A DNA stretch of 64,000 bases, taken from the NCBI RefSeq assembly GCF_002282855.1, contig NZ_NRIR01000001.1, positions 682,001 to 746,000 on the forward strand, written 5' to 3'. The translations under genes were made by a program, and so were the position numbers. Under the pieces are notes generated by a model. That model did not search any database. It saw only the letters and a program-made list of their open reading frames with translations, and was not told the DNA's origin. Every line of letters starts with the position of its first letter. Positions within the stretch are counted from its first letter, which is position 1. This DNA is from Paraferrimonas sedimenticola (GTDB lineage Bacteria > Pseudomonadota > Gammaproteobacteria > Enterobacterales > Shewanellaceae). Shown here in pieces: positions 17,192 through 27,478 of the stretch.

Positions 17192-17721
17192 AATTTAATT
17201 ACCTGTAGCTCTTCTAAGGGTTGGTATTCATCGAAGTCGTTAAGACGGACATAACTTTGCAAGCAAGCCTGGCCGCGATCGATATCGAGCAAATTGAGAT
17301 TGGCGGCCACTTTCATTTGAAACTCATCGGCATCTTCGCCGTTGAGATTCTGCTGCAAGCTCGCCAGCTGCTCGACGCCTTCTGGGGTTAACAATAGTAA
17401 ATACTCGGTGCGTGCGGGCATCACCATTATCCATCCGTCCTCTGCTGAAAGCGAGCGAGTGGTGGCGACTAGCAGCGGAAACTTATGGGTTTGCGGTTGT
17501 GAGGTCGACTGGTAATTGAGGGTTAATTTCAAGTCTTCGACCACTAAGCTGGCACTGTCTTCGAGCACCAACTTAACGCTTAACTGTTCGGGATTGAGTT
17601 CACTAAACTCCTGTTTAGACAAACTCTGTTCGCTAAAGAATTGCGGGATAGAAAGGCTGCTACAGCCCGTCATCAAGGCAAGAGCGAGTACACCCAATAA
17701 TGCTGAAAGCCGTCTGATCAT
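17188..17721 (-). CDS. Putative lipoprotein, family not recognised
   Basis: A 177-residue protein with a lipoprotein signal (lipobox MTGC, Cys20) and a beta-rich body without recognised motifs. Its stop overlaps the start of the DUF2797 gene, so the two are probably translated together. It is divergent from queG. A cell-envelope location is inferred from the lipobox only. Confidence 0.65.
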   Translation of the reverse strand: MIRRLSALLGVLALALMTGCSSLSIPQFFSEQSLSKQEFSELNPEQLSVKLVLEDSASLVVEDLKLTLNYQSTSQPQTHKFPLLVATTRSLSAEDGWIMVMPARTEYLLLLTPEGVEQLASLQQNLNGEDADEFQMKVAANLNLLDIDRGQACLQSYVRLNDFDEYQPLEELQVIKF

Positions 17722-17918
17722 GCGGTTTATTCCTATTGTTTTTGCTTTGTTCCCAAGCCTAAGCGCGCTTACTATCGGTGGCTGGGGAATTGAACTCAGC
17801 TTTGTTTAACATACTACGTCCGCAAGGGTCTGAAAAGTCGCCACTAACGCTGGGATAATCGGCTTACTGGTCACGCCTGTGGTATTCTTGGCTAGCACTG
17901 GTGCTTGCGGAATTTTCA

Positions 17919-19064
17919 ATGACTCAATCCGACCTAGATTATGCTCAAATCGCTCAACAGATTAAGGCTTGGGGCAAAGACCTCGGCTTTAGCGACGTTG
18001 GCATCGCGGATCTGGATGTCTCGCAGCACAAAGCTTGGGTGGATCAGTGGTTAGCTTCCGACTACCACGGCAGCATGCATTACATGACCCAAAACCAGGA
18101 CCTGCGTTTGGACCCCAGCCTGTTGCAACCGGGAAGCTTGCGCGCCGTGTGTGTGCGCTTGGACTACCTGCCGCCAAAAGCGCGCTTTGCCGACAATATA
18201 CTAGACCCCAATAGCGCCAACATCAGTCGCTACGCCGGTGGTCGCGATTATCACAAAATGATGCGCAACCGCTTAAAGCAGCTGGGTCAGAAAATCCAAA
18301 CCCAGTTACCTCAATTGAGCTTTCGCCCTTTTGTCGACTCAGCGCCGGTACTCGAGCGCCCATTAGCAGAAAAGGCCGGATTGGGCTGGGTCGGTAAACA
18401 TTCACTTCTGTTGTCTAATCCGGGGGGCAGCTGGTACTTCCTCGGCGAGCTCTTGGTCAATTTGCCCTTACCGGTAGACCTGCCGGTCGCCAACCAGTGT
18501 GGTTCCTGCAAAGCCTGTCGTACCTTGTGCCCCACTCAGGCCATAGTGGACGACTATGTGGTGGATGCGCGCCGCTGCATCTCATATCTAACCATTGAAC
18601 ACGAAGGCGCCATCGACGAGTCGCTGCGCAGTGCCATGGGCAATCGCATTTACGGTTGCGACGATTGCCAACTGGCTTGTCCTTTTAATCGCAGTAGCGA
18701 GCTGACCGAAGAAACGGATTTCCACACTCGTGAGTACTTTCAGCAAGCCAGCCTGCTGAGTCTGTTTAGCTGGAGCGAGCAAGAGTTCTTGGAGCGTTTG
18801 CAAGGCTCGCCCATTCGTCGCATCGGCCATAAAAAATGGCTGCGCAATATCAGTGTGGCTTTGGGTAACGCCCCTTACGACCCGCAAATAGTGGCAGCGC
18901 TACAAGGCAAGCTAGAAGACTGCGAAAAGGATTTCTTGGTGGAGCATCTTCAATGGGCCATCGAGCAGCAGAACAGTAAAAAACAGCTATTGGCCAGCTC
19001 TCCGTCACGGGCCAGTCAACGCCTAGCTCGTATCGTCCAAAAAGGCCTCCCCCGAGACGCCTAG
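17919..19064 (+). CDS. queG: Epoxyqueuosine reductase QueG
   Basis: A 381-residue enzyme for the last step of queuosine synthesis in tRNA, reducing epoxyqueuosine to queuosine with a cobalamin cofactor. Two [4Fe-4S] motifs are visible: CGSCKACRTLCPT (about residue 190) and CDDCQLACPF (about 250). The N-terminal B12-binding region includes DSAPVLERPLAEKAGLGWVG. ATG at 17919 is favoured over GTG 17901 because it gives E. coli-like length. Its B12 need fits the nearby B12 uptake genes. Confidence 0.96.
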   Translation: MTQSDLDYAQIAQQIKAWGKDLGFSDVGIADLDVSQHKAWVDQWLASDYHGSMHYMTQNQDLRLDPSLLQPGSLRAVCVRLDYLPPKARFADNILDPNSANISRYAGGRDYHKMMRNRLKQLGQKIQTQLPQLSFRPFVDSAPVLERPLAEKAGLGWVGKHSLLLSNPGGSWYFLGELLVNLPLPVDLPVANQCGSCKACRTLCPTQAIVDDYVVDARRCISYLTIEHEGAIDESLRSAMGNRIYGCDDCQLACPFNRSSELTEETDFHTREYFQQASLLSLFSWSEQEFLERLQGSPIRRIGHKKWLRNISVALGNAPYDPQIVAALQGKLEDCEKDFLVEHLQWAIEQQNSKKQLLASSPSRASQRLARIVQKGLPRDA

Positions 19065-19166
19065 CCATCTGTATGAATTAGTTTCACTTGATGCATGTAT
19101 ATTCACTCCTACTGAATAATCACATATTGCAATACCACATTGCCAAATTCGCAATTGACCCAAGAA

Positions 19167-19180
19167 TTGAGCTATATCAA
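19167..19180. promoter_or_regulatory. FNR-like site between queG and metR
   Basis: TTGAGCTATATCAA matches TTGAT-N4-ATCAA except for one base (G for T). It lies about 140 bp upstream of metR. A nearby dyad, TATTCACTCCTACTGAATA (19100-19118), could be another operator. Functional use is uncertain. Confidence 0.35.
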
Positions 19181-19318
19181 AGGTTTGAATAGACATTTGT
19201 CAATTTGTGAAATGAAGCCTGTAGATCGTTTCATGCAGCGGTGTTAACGTTAGCTCAACAATTGGTCAACAGATTAATAAAATTCACATTCTGTGTTTGA
19301 TTGATGGGAGTAAACACT

Positions 19319-20227
19319 ATGGTAGAGCTTAGACACTTAAAGACTCTTATTGCACTAAAGGAAAGTGGTAGTCTGGCAGCGGCAGCCGGCAAGCGTTTTG
19401 TGACTCAGTCTGCCCTGTCCCACCAAATTAAAGAGTTGGAAACCCGCATTAACGCGCCTTTGTTCATTCGCAAGAGCAAACCTTTGCGCTTCACGCCAGA
19501 AGGTCAAAAGCTGGTAGATTTGGCCGAGTGCATTTTGCCTATGGTGGCTAAAGAAGAAGCCCAGTTGAAACTGGGTTTGGACAAAGTCGAGCAGAAGCTA
19601 ACTATCGGTGTGGCGTGTTTCTCGTGCTATCGCTGGTTGCAGCCAGTTATCGAAGCCTTTAGTCAGCGCTACCCAGACATCAAAGTTGAGCTGACCGCCA
19701 AGTATCAGTTTGAAAGCCTGCAAGCACTAGAAAACGGCGATGTGGATTTGGTGATTACTTCGGACAGCCGTCCAAGCGATGCGGTTAAATACCAGCACCT
19801 GTTTGACTACGATTTAGAACTGATGATGAGCCCACGCCACCCATTGGCACAAAAGGCCTTCATCAAGCCTCAAGACTTGGAAGGCGAAACTCTGATTAGC
19901 TACCCAGTGCCACTGCAAAAGCTGGATTTGGTTAGCCAGTTTATGGCGCCGTCAGGTGTGGTACCTGGTCCTCAAAAGCAGTGCGAGCTAACTATGATGT
20001 TGCTACAACGCGTGGCCTCGGGTGATGGAGTTTGTGCCCTACCTGCTTGGTCTAAGCACGATGGTATGGGCATGCATTTGACTAGCCGTCAGTTGGGTAC
20101 CGAAGGTTTGCAGCGTCCGCTGTACGCCGCCCTGCCTCAAAGTGCTGTGCTAAACGCCGCCACTAAAGAGCTGCTAGAGCTGGTATGTGCTCACGCGGTT
20201 CAAGCCGAAAAGCAGCGCGCCGCTTAA
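19319..20227 (+). CDS. metR: LysR family methionine regulator MetR
   Basis: A 302-residue LysR-type activator: N-terminal wHTH (VELRHLKTLIALKESGSLAA) and a substrate-binding half that senses homocysteine in the known family member. The sequence, including VACFSCYRWLQPVIEAFSQR, is characteristic of MetR. ATG 19319 has GGGAG upstream and gives the standard start. Its stop overlaps that of btuF (convergent). It sits near metH, a known MetR target in enterics. Confidence 0.93.
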   Translation: MVELRHLKTLIALKESGSLAAAAGKRFVTQSALSHQIKELETRINAPLFIRKSKPLRFTPEGQKLVDLAECILPMVAKEEAQLKLGLDKVEQKLTIGVACFSCYRWLQPVIEAFSQRYPDIKVELTAKYQFESLQALENGDVDLVITSDSRPSDAVKYQHLFDYDLELMMSPRHPLAQKAFIKPQDLEGETLISYPVPLQKLDLVSQFMAPSGVVPGPQKQCELTMMLLQRVASGDGVCALPAWSKHDGMGMHLTSRQLGTEGLQRPLYAALPQSAVLNAATKELLELVCAHAVQAEKQRAA

Positions 20228-21039
20228 TCAAGCGCGTGCACTCGCTGGCATAACTCCTCAATGCCAGCGAGGCTCCTTAAGGTCGGCCGGTGCAAGCGGT
20301 CGGGATTCACAAACACCAAAGCATCATTCTTTACCGCTGGAATATATGGCCACTGTTGCCATACCGCCCGTCGCTGCGGCTCATCATCCTGAGCGATGAT
20401 TATCACCTCTGGCTCATAAGCCAATACCTGTTCTAGGTTCACCTGGGGATAGGCTTTACTCAAACCCACAAACGGATTTTCTAACTGACAAATCGGCAGT
20501 AGGCTTTGGATCCAAGCGCCGTTGGCGACCGTCATCAAGGGTGAGTCCCACAACTGATAAAAGACTTTTTTGGCAGGCTTGTCTTGATAGCGCTGCTGAA
20601 GTGCCGCCATGTCCTTTAGGTATTGAGTGGCTAGACGATCCGCCAACTCAACTTTGCCCAAGGCCTCGCCTAATTCTCTGATTTGTTGCGGAAGCTCTTG
20701 ATAGTGACTGGCGTGAGAATAAACAATCTTAATCCCAAGCTTGCTGAGCTTTTGCAGCGCCAACTCAGAGGTCCCCCCTTCCCAAGCCACAATCAAATCC
20801 GGCTTTAGCGCCAAAATGGTTTCGTATGACAGGCCGTGAGCGCTGCCGATGCGAGGGATCTTCAGAGCTTGTCGAGGGTAATCACTGTGCTCAACCACGC
20901 CCACCAATTTATCGCCAGATTCTAAAGAGAAAATCAGCTCTACCGCGTGGGGTGATAGCGCGATAATCCGCTCAGGCGCGGCACTCGCTACAACACAAAA
21001 ACTCAAGCCTAAAAATGCACTTAGCCAACGGGACAACAT
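20224..21039 (-). CDS. btuF: Vitamin B12 periplasmic binding protein BtuF
   Basis: A 271-residue protein with a signal peptide (ends VASAAPER) and two Rossmann-like lobes of the helical-backbone (class III) binding-protein type: RIIALSPHAVELIFSLE at the start, then KPDLIVAWEGG and WDSPLMTVANGAWIQ. It delivers cobalamin to BtuCD. It is the last gene of btuD-btuC-btuR-btuF, overlapping the btuR stop by one base (TGATG). Confidence 0.9.
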   Translation of the reverse strand: MLSRWLSAFLGLSFCVVASAAPERIIALSPHAVELIFSLESGDKLVGVVEHSDYPRQALKIPRIGSAHGLSYETILALKPDLIVAWEGGTSELALQKLSKLGIKIVYSHASHYQELPQQIRELGEALGKVELADRLATQYLKDMAALQQRYQDKPAKKVFYQLWDSPLMTVANGAWIQSLLPICQLENPFVGLSKAYPQVNLEQVLAYEPEVIIIAQDDEPQRRAVWQQWPYIPAVKNDALVFVNPDRLHRPTLRSLAGIEELCQRVHALD

Positions 21040-21635
21040 CAGTAATCAAACCCTTTTTGCGCCTTGATGCCAGCCTCAAAGGCGTGCTTGGTCGGCTGCA
21101 CATCGCTCACCGTATCGGCCATTTCCACCAAGCGGCGATGAGCCTGACGCCCTGTGATAATCACGTGTTGATGCTCAGGACGCTTGGCCAAGACCTCAAG
21201 CACTCGGTCCACATCCAAATAGTGATAGCTCAGCATGTAAGTCAGCTCGTCTAATAGCACCAGCTGAATACTGGGGTCTTGCAGCCAAATCTCCGCCTGT
21301 GCCCAGGCCTTCTCGGCAGCGGCGATGTCCTTCTCTTTGTTTTGAGTCTCCCAGGTAAAGCCGGTGGCCATCACCTCAAACTGGACCCCCAGGTTTTGCA
21401 GGACGTTGCGCTCGCCGCAATCCCACATGCCCTTGATAAACTGCACCACAGCCGCCGATTGACCGTGGCCTACGGCGCGCAGCACGTTGCCAAAGCCCGC
21501 AGTGGTTTTGCCCTTGCCATTGCCGGTGAGCACCAGCAGCACGCCGCGCTCGATTTGCGCTTGCGCCACCTTACTGTCGACCTTTTCTTTGAGCTTTTGT
21601 TGGCGTTGCTGGTGTTTTGATGCCTTGTCTGTCAT
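21039..21635 (-). CDS. btuR: Cob(I)yrinic acid a,c-diamide adenosyltransferase (CobO/BtuR)
   Basis: A 198-residue ATP:corrinoid adenosyltransferase that makes adenosylcobalamin or salvages incoming corrinoids. It has the P-loop LTGNGKGKTTAGFG (residues about 36-49), VVQFIKGMWDCGE, and LVLLDELTYML. ATG 21635 is chosen over a longer open frame that would run inside btuC. It is embedded in the B12 uptake operon, so imported B12 could be adenosylated directly. Confidence 0.95.
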   Translation of the reverse strand: MTDKASKHQQRQQKLKEKVDSKVAQAQIERGVLLVLTGNGKGKTTAGFGNVLRAVGHGQSAAVVQFIKGMWDCGERNVLQNLGVQFEVMATGFTWETQNKEKDIAAAEKAWAQAEIWLQDPSIQLVLLDELTYMLSYHYLDVDRVLEVLAKRPEHQHVIITGRQAHRRLVEMADTVSDVQPTKHAFEAGIKAQKGFDY

Positions 21636-21664
21636 TTGTCTGTCCCTGATCCGTTTCGCTGCTG

Positions 21665-22678
21665 TTAGTGGCGCACGCGCCCCAACAAATAAATAAAGAA
21701 AATAGAGCCGATTGAAGCGGTGATCACCCCAAGTGGCAATTCTTGTGCCGGTAGTAATAAGCGCGCTAAGGTGTCTACCAGCACAAGGAAAATCGCTCCC
21801 AGTCCCACACTGCAGAGCAAGTGCTGAAGCCAGCTTAAGCGCCAGCCAAAACCTCGGTTCATCAAGCGCACCAAATGAGGCACTACCAAGCCGACAAAGC
21901 CAATGCCGCCGCAAAGGGCGACGACTGCCGAAGTCACCAGCGCTGCCATCAGTAGCGCTTGCACTCGCACACGACGCACTCGAACCCCTAGGGTGTGCGC
22001 CGCTTCGTCCCCACACGCCATGGCTTCAATCGCGCGACGTTGCCACAAAAACCAGCCAAGAGCGATTACCAGGGCGCTGCTAGGCAGCCAAAGCTGACTC
22101 CACTCCACTCGCGCCACACTGCCCATGTTCCAAAACAGCACAGAGGCAATGGCATTGGTATCGGCGCCATAAATCAACCCTGCACTTAGGGCGCTGAATA
22201 AGAAGGAAACTGCTACGCCGGCCAGCAGCATGCGCTCGGCTTGGCGATAGCCCGCTTGTCCCATTAACCCAAGCACCAGCCCGATCGCCAGAACGGCACC
22301 GGCAAAGGCACCGGCTGGTAACCACCAAACGCTAGCACCAAAGGCACCGGTAATGGTGACAACGGCGCCAAAGGAGGCGCCAGAGGAAATACCAAACAGA
22401 TACGGGTCGGCCAGCGGATTGCGAGTTACGCTTTGCAGCACAAAACCGGCGGATGCCAAAGCGGCACCGGCGATCATCGCCATTACCACTCGCGGTAGGC
22501 GCAACTGCCACACCACAGACTGACTCAAGCCTTGCTGAGTCGGCTCAACAAGCGCTCCCCACACCTGCCCCAAATCCAGAGCGATCGCCCCTTGAGTGAT
22601 GGAGAACAGGGGCGCAGCTATTAACAACAGCAATAAACTTGGCCACAACCAAGCCGGCGCGTTATCCAGCTTATGCAT
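21665..22678 (-). CDS. btuC: Vitamin B12 ABC transporter permease BtuC
   Basis: A 337-residue FecCD-type permease with about ten membrane spans. Family signatures include RLPRVVMAMIAGAALASAGF, NPLADPYLFGISSGASFGA and GGIGFVGLVVPHLVR. ATG 22678 follows GGAGGGCG and overlaps the btuD end by 8 bp. It carries cobalamin across the inner membrane with BtuD and BtuF. A ferric-siderophore role is possible for the family, but the gene context favours B12. Confidence 0.92.
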   Translation of the reverse strand: MHKLDNAPAWLWPSLLLLLIAAPLFSITQGAIALDLGQVWGALVEPTQQGLSQSVVWQLRLPRVVMAMIAGAALASAGFVLQSVTRNPLADPYLFGISSGASFGAVVTITGAFGASVWWLPAGAFAGAVLAIGLVLGLMGQAGYRQAERMLLAGVAVSFLFSALSAGLIYGADTNAIASVLFWNMGSVARVEWSQLWLPSSALVIALGWFLWQRRAIEAMACGDEAAHTLGVRVRRVRVQALLMAALVTSAVVALCGGIGFVGLVVPHLVRLMNRGFGWRLSWLQHLLCSVGLGAIFLVLVDTLARLLLPAQELPLGVITASIGSIFFIYLLGRVRH

Positions 22679-23504
22679 GCTCACGCCCTCCATCCTCGGC
22701 GCGATTCTCTTGAGGGAAGCAATACTTGAGGTAGGGTGGCGAGCTGTCACTGATTTGCGCGTTAACGCCAAACACATGTCGCAACGTATCGCGGGTCAAA
22801 ACCTCGGCAGGAGTACCAATGGCGTGTACTTTACCCTGATTCAGAATCAGCAGACGGTCGCAATAAGCACTGGCCAGATTGAGGTCGTGTAAGCAGGCAA
22901 TGGTGCCAATCGACAAGCTGCGGATCATCTGCATGATCTGGATTTGATGGCCAATATCTAGGTGATTACTGGGTTCATCGAGTAACAACAGCTTGGGTTG
23001 TTGCACCAAAGCGCGAGCAATTAACGCGCGCTGACGCTCACCGCCTGACAAGCTAGACATAGATTGCTGCGCTAGGTGGCCGATATCCAGCCGAGCCATC
23101 AATGGCTCGATAATCGCCATTTCCTGAGCTTGGTCGCTGGCGCGCCAGCTGCGATAAGGAGTACGGCCCAGCGCCAGCCATTGCAGTAAATTAGCATCCG
23201 ACTCTACCTGATTGTGCTGCAGTACTACCGCCAAGGTTTGCGCCAACTCGCTGGGGGCGTATTGATTTAAGGCTTTATCAAATAGCTGAATACTGCCCTG
23301 CTGGGGTTTTAAATAAGAATAAAGGCAACGCAGCAAGCTCGACTTGCCAGCGCCATTCGGGCCAATCACCCCTAACACCTCGCCGCTTTGGTGACCAAAA
23401 CTGATGTTGTCCAATACTCGACGGCCAGCCACACTCCAGCTCAAATCCTCAACGGACAAACTTTTGCTGGTGTTATTGGCTTTGGTTTGGGCGGGTGCAG
23501 TCAT
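22671..23504 (-). CDS. btuD: Vitamin B12 ABC transporter ATPase BtuD
   Basis: A 277-residue ABC ATPase with Walker A GPNGAGKSS (residues about 49-57), signature LSGGERQRALIARAL, Walker B LLLLDEPSNHLD and the H-loop CLHDLNLA. It is the first gene of the btuD-btuC-btuR-btuF set and is divergent from metH. No cobalamin-riboswitch core was recognised in the 212-bp shared region. Confidence 0.92.
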   Translation of the reverse strand: MTAPAQTKANNTSKSLSVEDLSWSVAGRRVLDNISFGHQSGEVLGVIGPNGAGKSSLLRCLYSYLKPQQGSIQLFDKALNQYAPSELAQTLAVVLQHNQVESDANLLQWLALGRTPYRSWRASDQAQEMAIIEPLMARLDIGHLAQQSMSSLSGGERQRALIARALVQQPKLLLLDEPSNHLDIGHQIQIMQMIRSLSIGTIACLHDLNLASAYCDRLLILNQGKVHAIGTPAEVLTRDTLRHVFGVNAQISDSSPPYLKYCFPQENRAEDGGREHA

Positions 23505-23637
23505 GCAAGTCGGCGAAAAGATTCAAGATTGTTTGATTATCCTCATGCCCAAGGGCAGGTCAAGCGAGTAGCTTAGTTGAGGCATGAAAGGAATTTGCAA
23601 AGCTCTGATTGCCAGCACTCCCGTTTGCCCTTAATAT

Positions 23638-23661
23638 AGACGTCTATACGTTTAAATGTCT
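23638..23661 (+). promoter_or_regulatory. Three tandem MetJ boxes upstream of metH
   Basis: AGACGTCT (perfect consensus), ATACGTTT and AAATGTCT (6 of 8 each) are adjacent with no spacer. Cooperative arrays of 8-bp met boxes are the established form of MetJ operators. The array ends 55 bp before the metH start codon and could repress metH when SAM is abundant; it may also affect divergent btuD. Confidence 0.8.
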
Positions 23662-23716
23662 ATAACAAAGTTACTACCTTTCGAGCCTGACTCGATGAGT
23701 TAAAGGAAAGCCGTAC

Positions 23717-26700
23717 ATGAGTTCCGCATCTCAAGCCCAACGCCTCACCGCTTTAGAACAAGCGATTGCACAACGCATTTTGATCCTCGATGGCGCCATG
23801 GGAACCATGATCCAGGCTTTGAATTTCGATGAGGACGATTTTCGCGGCGAACGCTTTGCCGATTGGCCTTGTAACCTCAAAGGTAACAACGACTTACTCT
23901 CGCTAACCCAAGGCGATGCCATCTATCATATCCACTGCCAATACCTATTGGCCGGCGCGGATATCATTGAGACCAACAGCTTTAACTCCACCACAGTGGC
24001 GATGGCCGACTATGAAATGGAGAGCATCTCGCGCGAAATCAACTTGGTGTCGGCACAACTGGCGCGCAAAGCGGCCGACGATATCGCCGAGCAAACTGGC
24101 GTACCTAGATTTGTGGCTGGTGTTTTAGGCCCGACCAACCGCACCTGCTCGATAAGCCCTGACGTTAACGACCCGGGCTATCGCAATATCGACTTCGACA
24201 CTTTAGTAGAGGCCTACAAAGAGTCTACTCAGGCGTTAATTGAAGGCGGCTCGGATATCATCATGGTGGAAACCATCTTTGATACTCTGAACGCCAAGGC
24301 TGCTCTGTTTGCGGTGGATAGCGTGTTTGAAGAGATGGGCGTGACCCTGCCTATCATGATCTCAGGCACCATTACCGATGCTTCTGGCCGTACCCTTACC
24401 GGCCAAACCACCGAAGCCTTTTACCACTCGCTGCGCCACGTCAAACCTTTAAGCTTTGGCCTTAACTGTGCCTTAGGCCCGCAAGAGCTGCGTCCTTATG
24501 TGCAGGAGCTCAGCAAAATTAGCGAGTGTGCGGTATCCGCGCACCCGAATGCGGGTCTGCCCAACGAATTCGGCGGTTACGACGAAACCCCAGAGCAAAT
24601 GGCAGAAGTGATTGGCCCTTGGGCCGAAGCCGGTATGCTCAATATTGTTGGTGGCTGTTGCGGCACCACACCGGCACACATTACGGCTATCAAAGCGGCG
24701 GTGGAAGTTCACCCGCCGCGCCCACTGCCTAAGTTAGAAGTAGCGTGTCGCCTGTCAGGTCTTGAGCCCTTGACGATTAACTCCGAGTCGCTATTCGTTA
24801 ACGTGGGTGAGCGCACTAACGTGACCGGCTCAGCGCGCTTTTTGCGCCTGATTAAAGAAGGCGACTACGAGACTGCACTGCAGGTGGCTCGCCAGCAGGT
24901 GGAGAACGGCGCCCAGATCATCGACATCAACATGGATGAGGGCATGCTCGATGCCAAAGCGGCCATGGTGCGCTTTTTGAACCTAATTGCCGCTGAGCCT
25001 GACATTGCCCGCGTGCCTATCATGCTCGATAGCTCCAAGTGGGATGTGATGGAAGCAGGCCTTAAGTGCATTCAAGGCAAGGGCGTGGTCAACTCCATCT
25101 CGCTAAAAGAAGGCGAAGAGATTTTCATTGCTCAAGCCAAGCTGATCCGCCGCTACGGCGCAGCGGCTATTGTGATGGCCTTTGACGAGCAAGGTCAGGC
25201 GGATACTGCTGAGCGCAAAATTGAGATTTGTGAGCGTGCCTACAAGGTGCTCACCGAGAAAGCCGGCTTCCCACCGGAAGACATTATCTTTGACCCCAAT
25301 ATTTTTGCGGTGGCCACAGGTATCGAGGAGCACGATAACTACGCGGTGGACTTCATCGATGCCACCCGTTTTATTAAGCAGAACCTGCCTCACGCCATGA
25401 TCTCTGGCGGTGTATCCAACGTGTCCTTCAGTTTCCGCGGTAACAATCCGGTGCGCGAGGCGATTCACGCTGTGTTCTTGTACCACGCCATTCGCGAAGG
25501 CATGACCATGGGTATTGTGAATGCCGGTCAGCTAGAGATTTATGACGAGATTGAACCGACGCTCAAAGAGCTAGTGGAAGACGTGGTACTCAACCGTCAC
25601 AGCGATGCCACCGAGCGCCTGCTGGAAAAAGCCCAGGACTACATAGGTGATGGCAAGCAAGCCAACAAGGGCGAAGACCTGGCCTGGCGCGATTTACCGG
25701 TTAACGAGCGTCTTAGCCACGCGCTAGTGAAAGGCATTACCGATTACATCGAAGAAGACACCGAAGCGGCGCGCCTGCAAGCCAATATTCCACTAGAGGT
25801 TATTGAAGGCCCGCTGATGGATGGCATGAACCACGTCGGCGATTTATTTGGCGCCGGTAAGATGTTCTTGCCGCAAGTAGTGAAGTCTGCCCGCGTGATG
25901 AAAAAGGCAGTGGCCTACTTAAACCCTTTCCTAGAAGCGGAAAAAGTAGCTTCTAAGAGCGCTGGTCGCGTACTCATGCTCACCGTAAAAGGCGATGTGC
26001 ACGATATTGGCAAAAACATTGTTGGCGTGGTGTTGCAGTGTAACGGTTACGAGGTGGTAGACTTGGGCGTGATGGTCACCATCGAAAAGGTCATCGAAGC
26101 GGTAAAAGAGCACGACATAGACGTGATTGGCATGTCGGGACTGATTACCCCATCGCTGGATGAGATGGTGCACAACGTTAAGACCCTGCGCGAAGCGGGT
26201 ATTGAACTGCCAGTGATTATTGGCGGTGCTACCACTTCTAAAATTCACACCGCAGTGAAAATTGACCCGCACTATCCAAGCGGCGCGATATACGTTACCG
26301 ATGCCTCGCGCACGGTACCCGTGGTTGCGGCTTTGCTATCTGAGCGCCGTCAGGGCTTTGTGGAAGAGCGCCGCGCTGAGTACTTGGCCCTGCGCGAGAA
26401 ACGCTTGGCCCAAGGTAAGCGCAAAAAGTTGGTGAGCATAGAGAAAGCGCGCGAGAACGCTGCGCAACTTGACTGGGACAACTACCAGGCGCCTGTGCCT
26501 AAACAGCTAGGTCATCAGGTCATCAAAGACTACCCGCTTAGCGATTTGATTGAGCGCATCGACTGGACGCCGTTTTTCCGCAGCTGGGAGCTGCACGGCC
26601 GCTATCCGGATATTTTGACCGACAAGGTTGTGGGCGAAGAAGCGCAGAAACTGTACAAGGACGGTCGCGCTATGCTTGAGCGCATCGTCGAAGAGAAGTG

Positions 26701-27412
26701 GCTCGAAGCCGCCGCTGTATTTGGCCTATATCCGGCCAACACGGTCAATCACGACGATATCGAAATATACGCCGATGAAAATCGCGATACACCGACCATG
26801 ACTTTGCATCACTTGCGTCAGCAAATTGAGCGCGCCGGTAACCACAACTTTTGCCTAGCTGACTTTGTCGCACCGAAATCCAGCGGCTGCGCCGACTACA
26901 TGGGTGCCTTTGCGGTCACCGCTGGCATCGGCATTGATTCCCACGTTGAAGCTTATGAAGCCGCCGGGGACGACTACAACGCCATTATGCTTAAAGCGCT
27001 GGCAGACCGTCTGGCCGAAGCCTTGGCAGAACGTCTACACGAGCGCATTCGCAAAGAGTTTTGGGGTTACGCAGCAGATGAGCAGTTAGACAATGAAGCT
27101 CTTATCCGCGAGAAGTACAAAGGCATTCGCCCAGCGCCGGGTTATCCGGCCTGTCCGGATCACACTGAGAAAGGCTTGTTGTGGGAGTTGTTAAAGCCCG
27201 ATGAGCACATAGGTCTGAATATTACCGAGAACTACGCCATGTTCCCAACCGCGGCGGTATCCGGCTGGTATTTTGCCAACCCGAATTCGCGCTACTTTGG
27301 CATTACCAATATCGACAGGGATCAGGTGGAAGACTACGCCAAGCGCAAAGGCATGAGTGTCGCTGAGGCAGAGAAATGGCTGCGGCCTGTGCTGGATTAC
27401 GACCCAGATTAA
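23717..27412 (+). CDS. metH: Cobalamin-dependent methionine synthase MetH
   Basis: A 1231-residue four-module enzyme that transfers the methyl group of 5-methyltetrahydrofolate to homocysteine via cobalamin. The homocysteine domain has Zn ligands Cys251 (LNCALG) and Cys314/Cys315 (GGCCGTTP). The folate domain (about 350-620) contains [16 protein letters not shown]. The B12 domain has [11 protein letters not shown] with the cobalt ligand His762. The C-terminal AdoMet reactivation domain runs from about 900 to the end ([15 protein letters not shown]). All modules are intact. B12 import genes lie divergently beside it. Confidence 0.98.
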   Translation: MSSASQAQRLTALEQAIAQRILILDGAMGTMIQALNFDEDDFRGERFADWPCNLKGNNDLLSLTQGDAIYHIHCQYLLAGADIIETNSFNSTTVAMADYEMESISREINLVSAQLARKAADDIAEQTGVPRFVAGVLGPTNRTCSISPDVNDPGYRNIDFDTLVEAYKESTQALIEGGSDIIMVETIFDTLNAKAALFAVDSVFEEMGVTLPIMISGTITDASGRTLTGQTTEAFYHSLRHVKPLSFGLNCALGPQELRPYVQELSKISECAVSAHPNAGLPNEFGGYDETPEQMAEVIGPWAEAGMLNIVGGCCGTTPAHITAIKAAVEVHPPRPLPKLEVACRLSGLEPLTINSESLFVNVGERTNVTGSARFLRLIKEGDYETALQVARQQVENGAQIIDINMDEGMLDAKAAMVRFLNLIAAEPDIARVPIMLDSSKWDVMEAGLKCIQGKGVVNSISLKEGEEIFIAQAKLIRRYGAAAIVMAFDEQGQADTAERKIEICERAYKVLTEKAGFPPEDIIFDPNIFAVATGIEEHDNYAVDFIDATRFIKQNLPHAMISGGVSNVSFSFRGNNPVREAIHAVFLYHAIREGMTMGIVNAGQLEIYDEIEPTLKELVEDVVLNRHSDATERLLEKAQDYIGDGKQANKGEDLAWRDLPVNERLSHALVKGITDYIEEDTEAARLQANIPLEVIEGPLMDGMNHVGDLFGAGKMFLPQVVKSARVMKKAVAYLNPFLEAEKVASKSAGRVLMLTVKGDVHDIGKNIVGVVLQCNGYEVVDLGVMVTIEKVIEAVKEHDIDVIGMSGLITPSLDEMVHNVKTLREAGIELPVIIGGATTSKIHTAVKIDPHYPSGAIYVTDASRTVPVVAALLSERRQGFVEERRAEYLALREKRLAQGKRKKLVSIEKARENAAQLDWDNYQAPVPKQLGHQVIKDYPLSDLIERIDWTPFFRSWELHGRYPDILTDKVVGEEAQKLYKDGRAMLERIVEEKWLEAAAVFGLYPANTVNHDDIEIYADENRDTPTMTLHHLRQQIERAGNHNFCLADFVAPKSSGCADYMGAFAVTAGIGIDSHVEAYEAAGDDYNAIMLKALADRLAEALAERLHERIRKEFWGYAADEQLDNEALIREKYKGIRPAPGYPACPDHTEKGLLWELLKPDEHIGLNITENYAMFPTAAVSGWYFANPNSRYFGITNIDRDQVEDYAKRKGMSVAEAEKWLRPVLDYDPD

Positions 27413-27438
27413 TTGCCGCTAACCGCTGAAAAACTGAC

Positions 27439-27476
27439 AAAAAAGCCTGCAATCCTAATCGATTGCAGGCTTTTTT
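27439..27476. terminator. Bidirectional Rho-independent terminator
   Basis: AAAAAAGCCTGCAAT and ATTGCAGGCTTTTTT form a stem between the convergent metH and the helical-bundle gene; A and T runs on both sides let it work for both genes. Confidence 0.93.
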
Positions 27477-27478
27477 GT

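Noticed and set aside
23505-23716. Possible cobalamin riboswitch between btuD and metH
   Set aside because: The conserved GCCACTG-type core was not found on either strand; only the MetJ boxes stand out.
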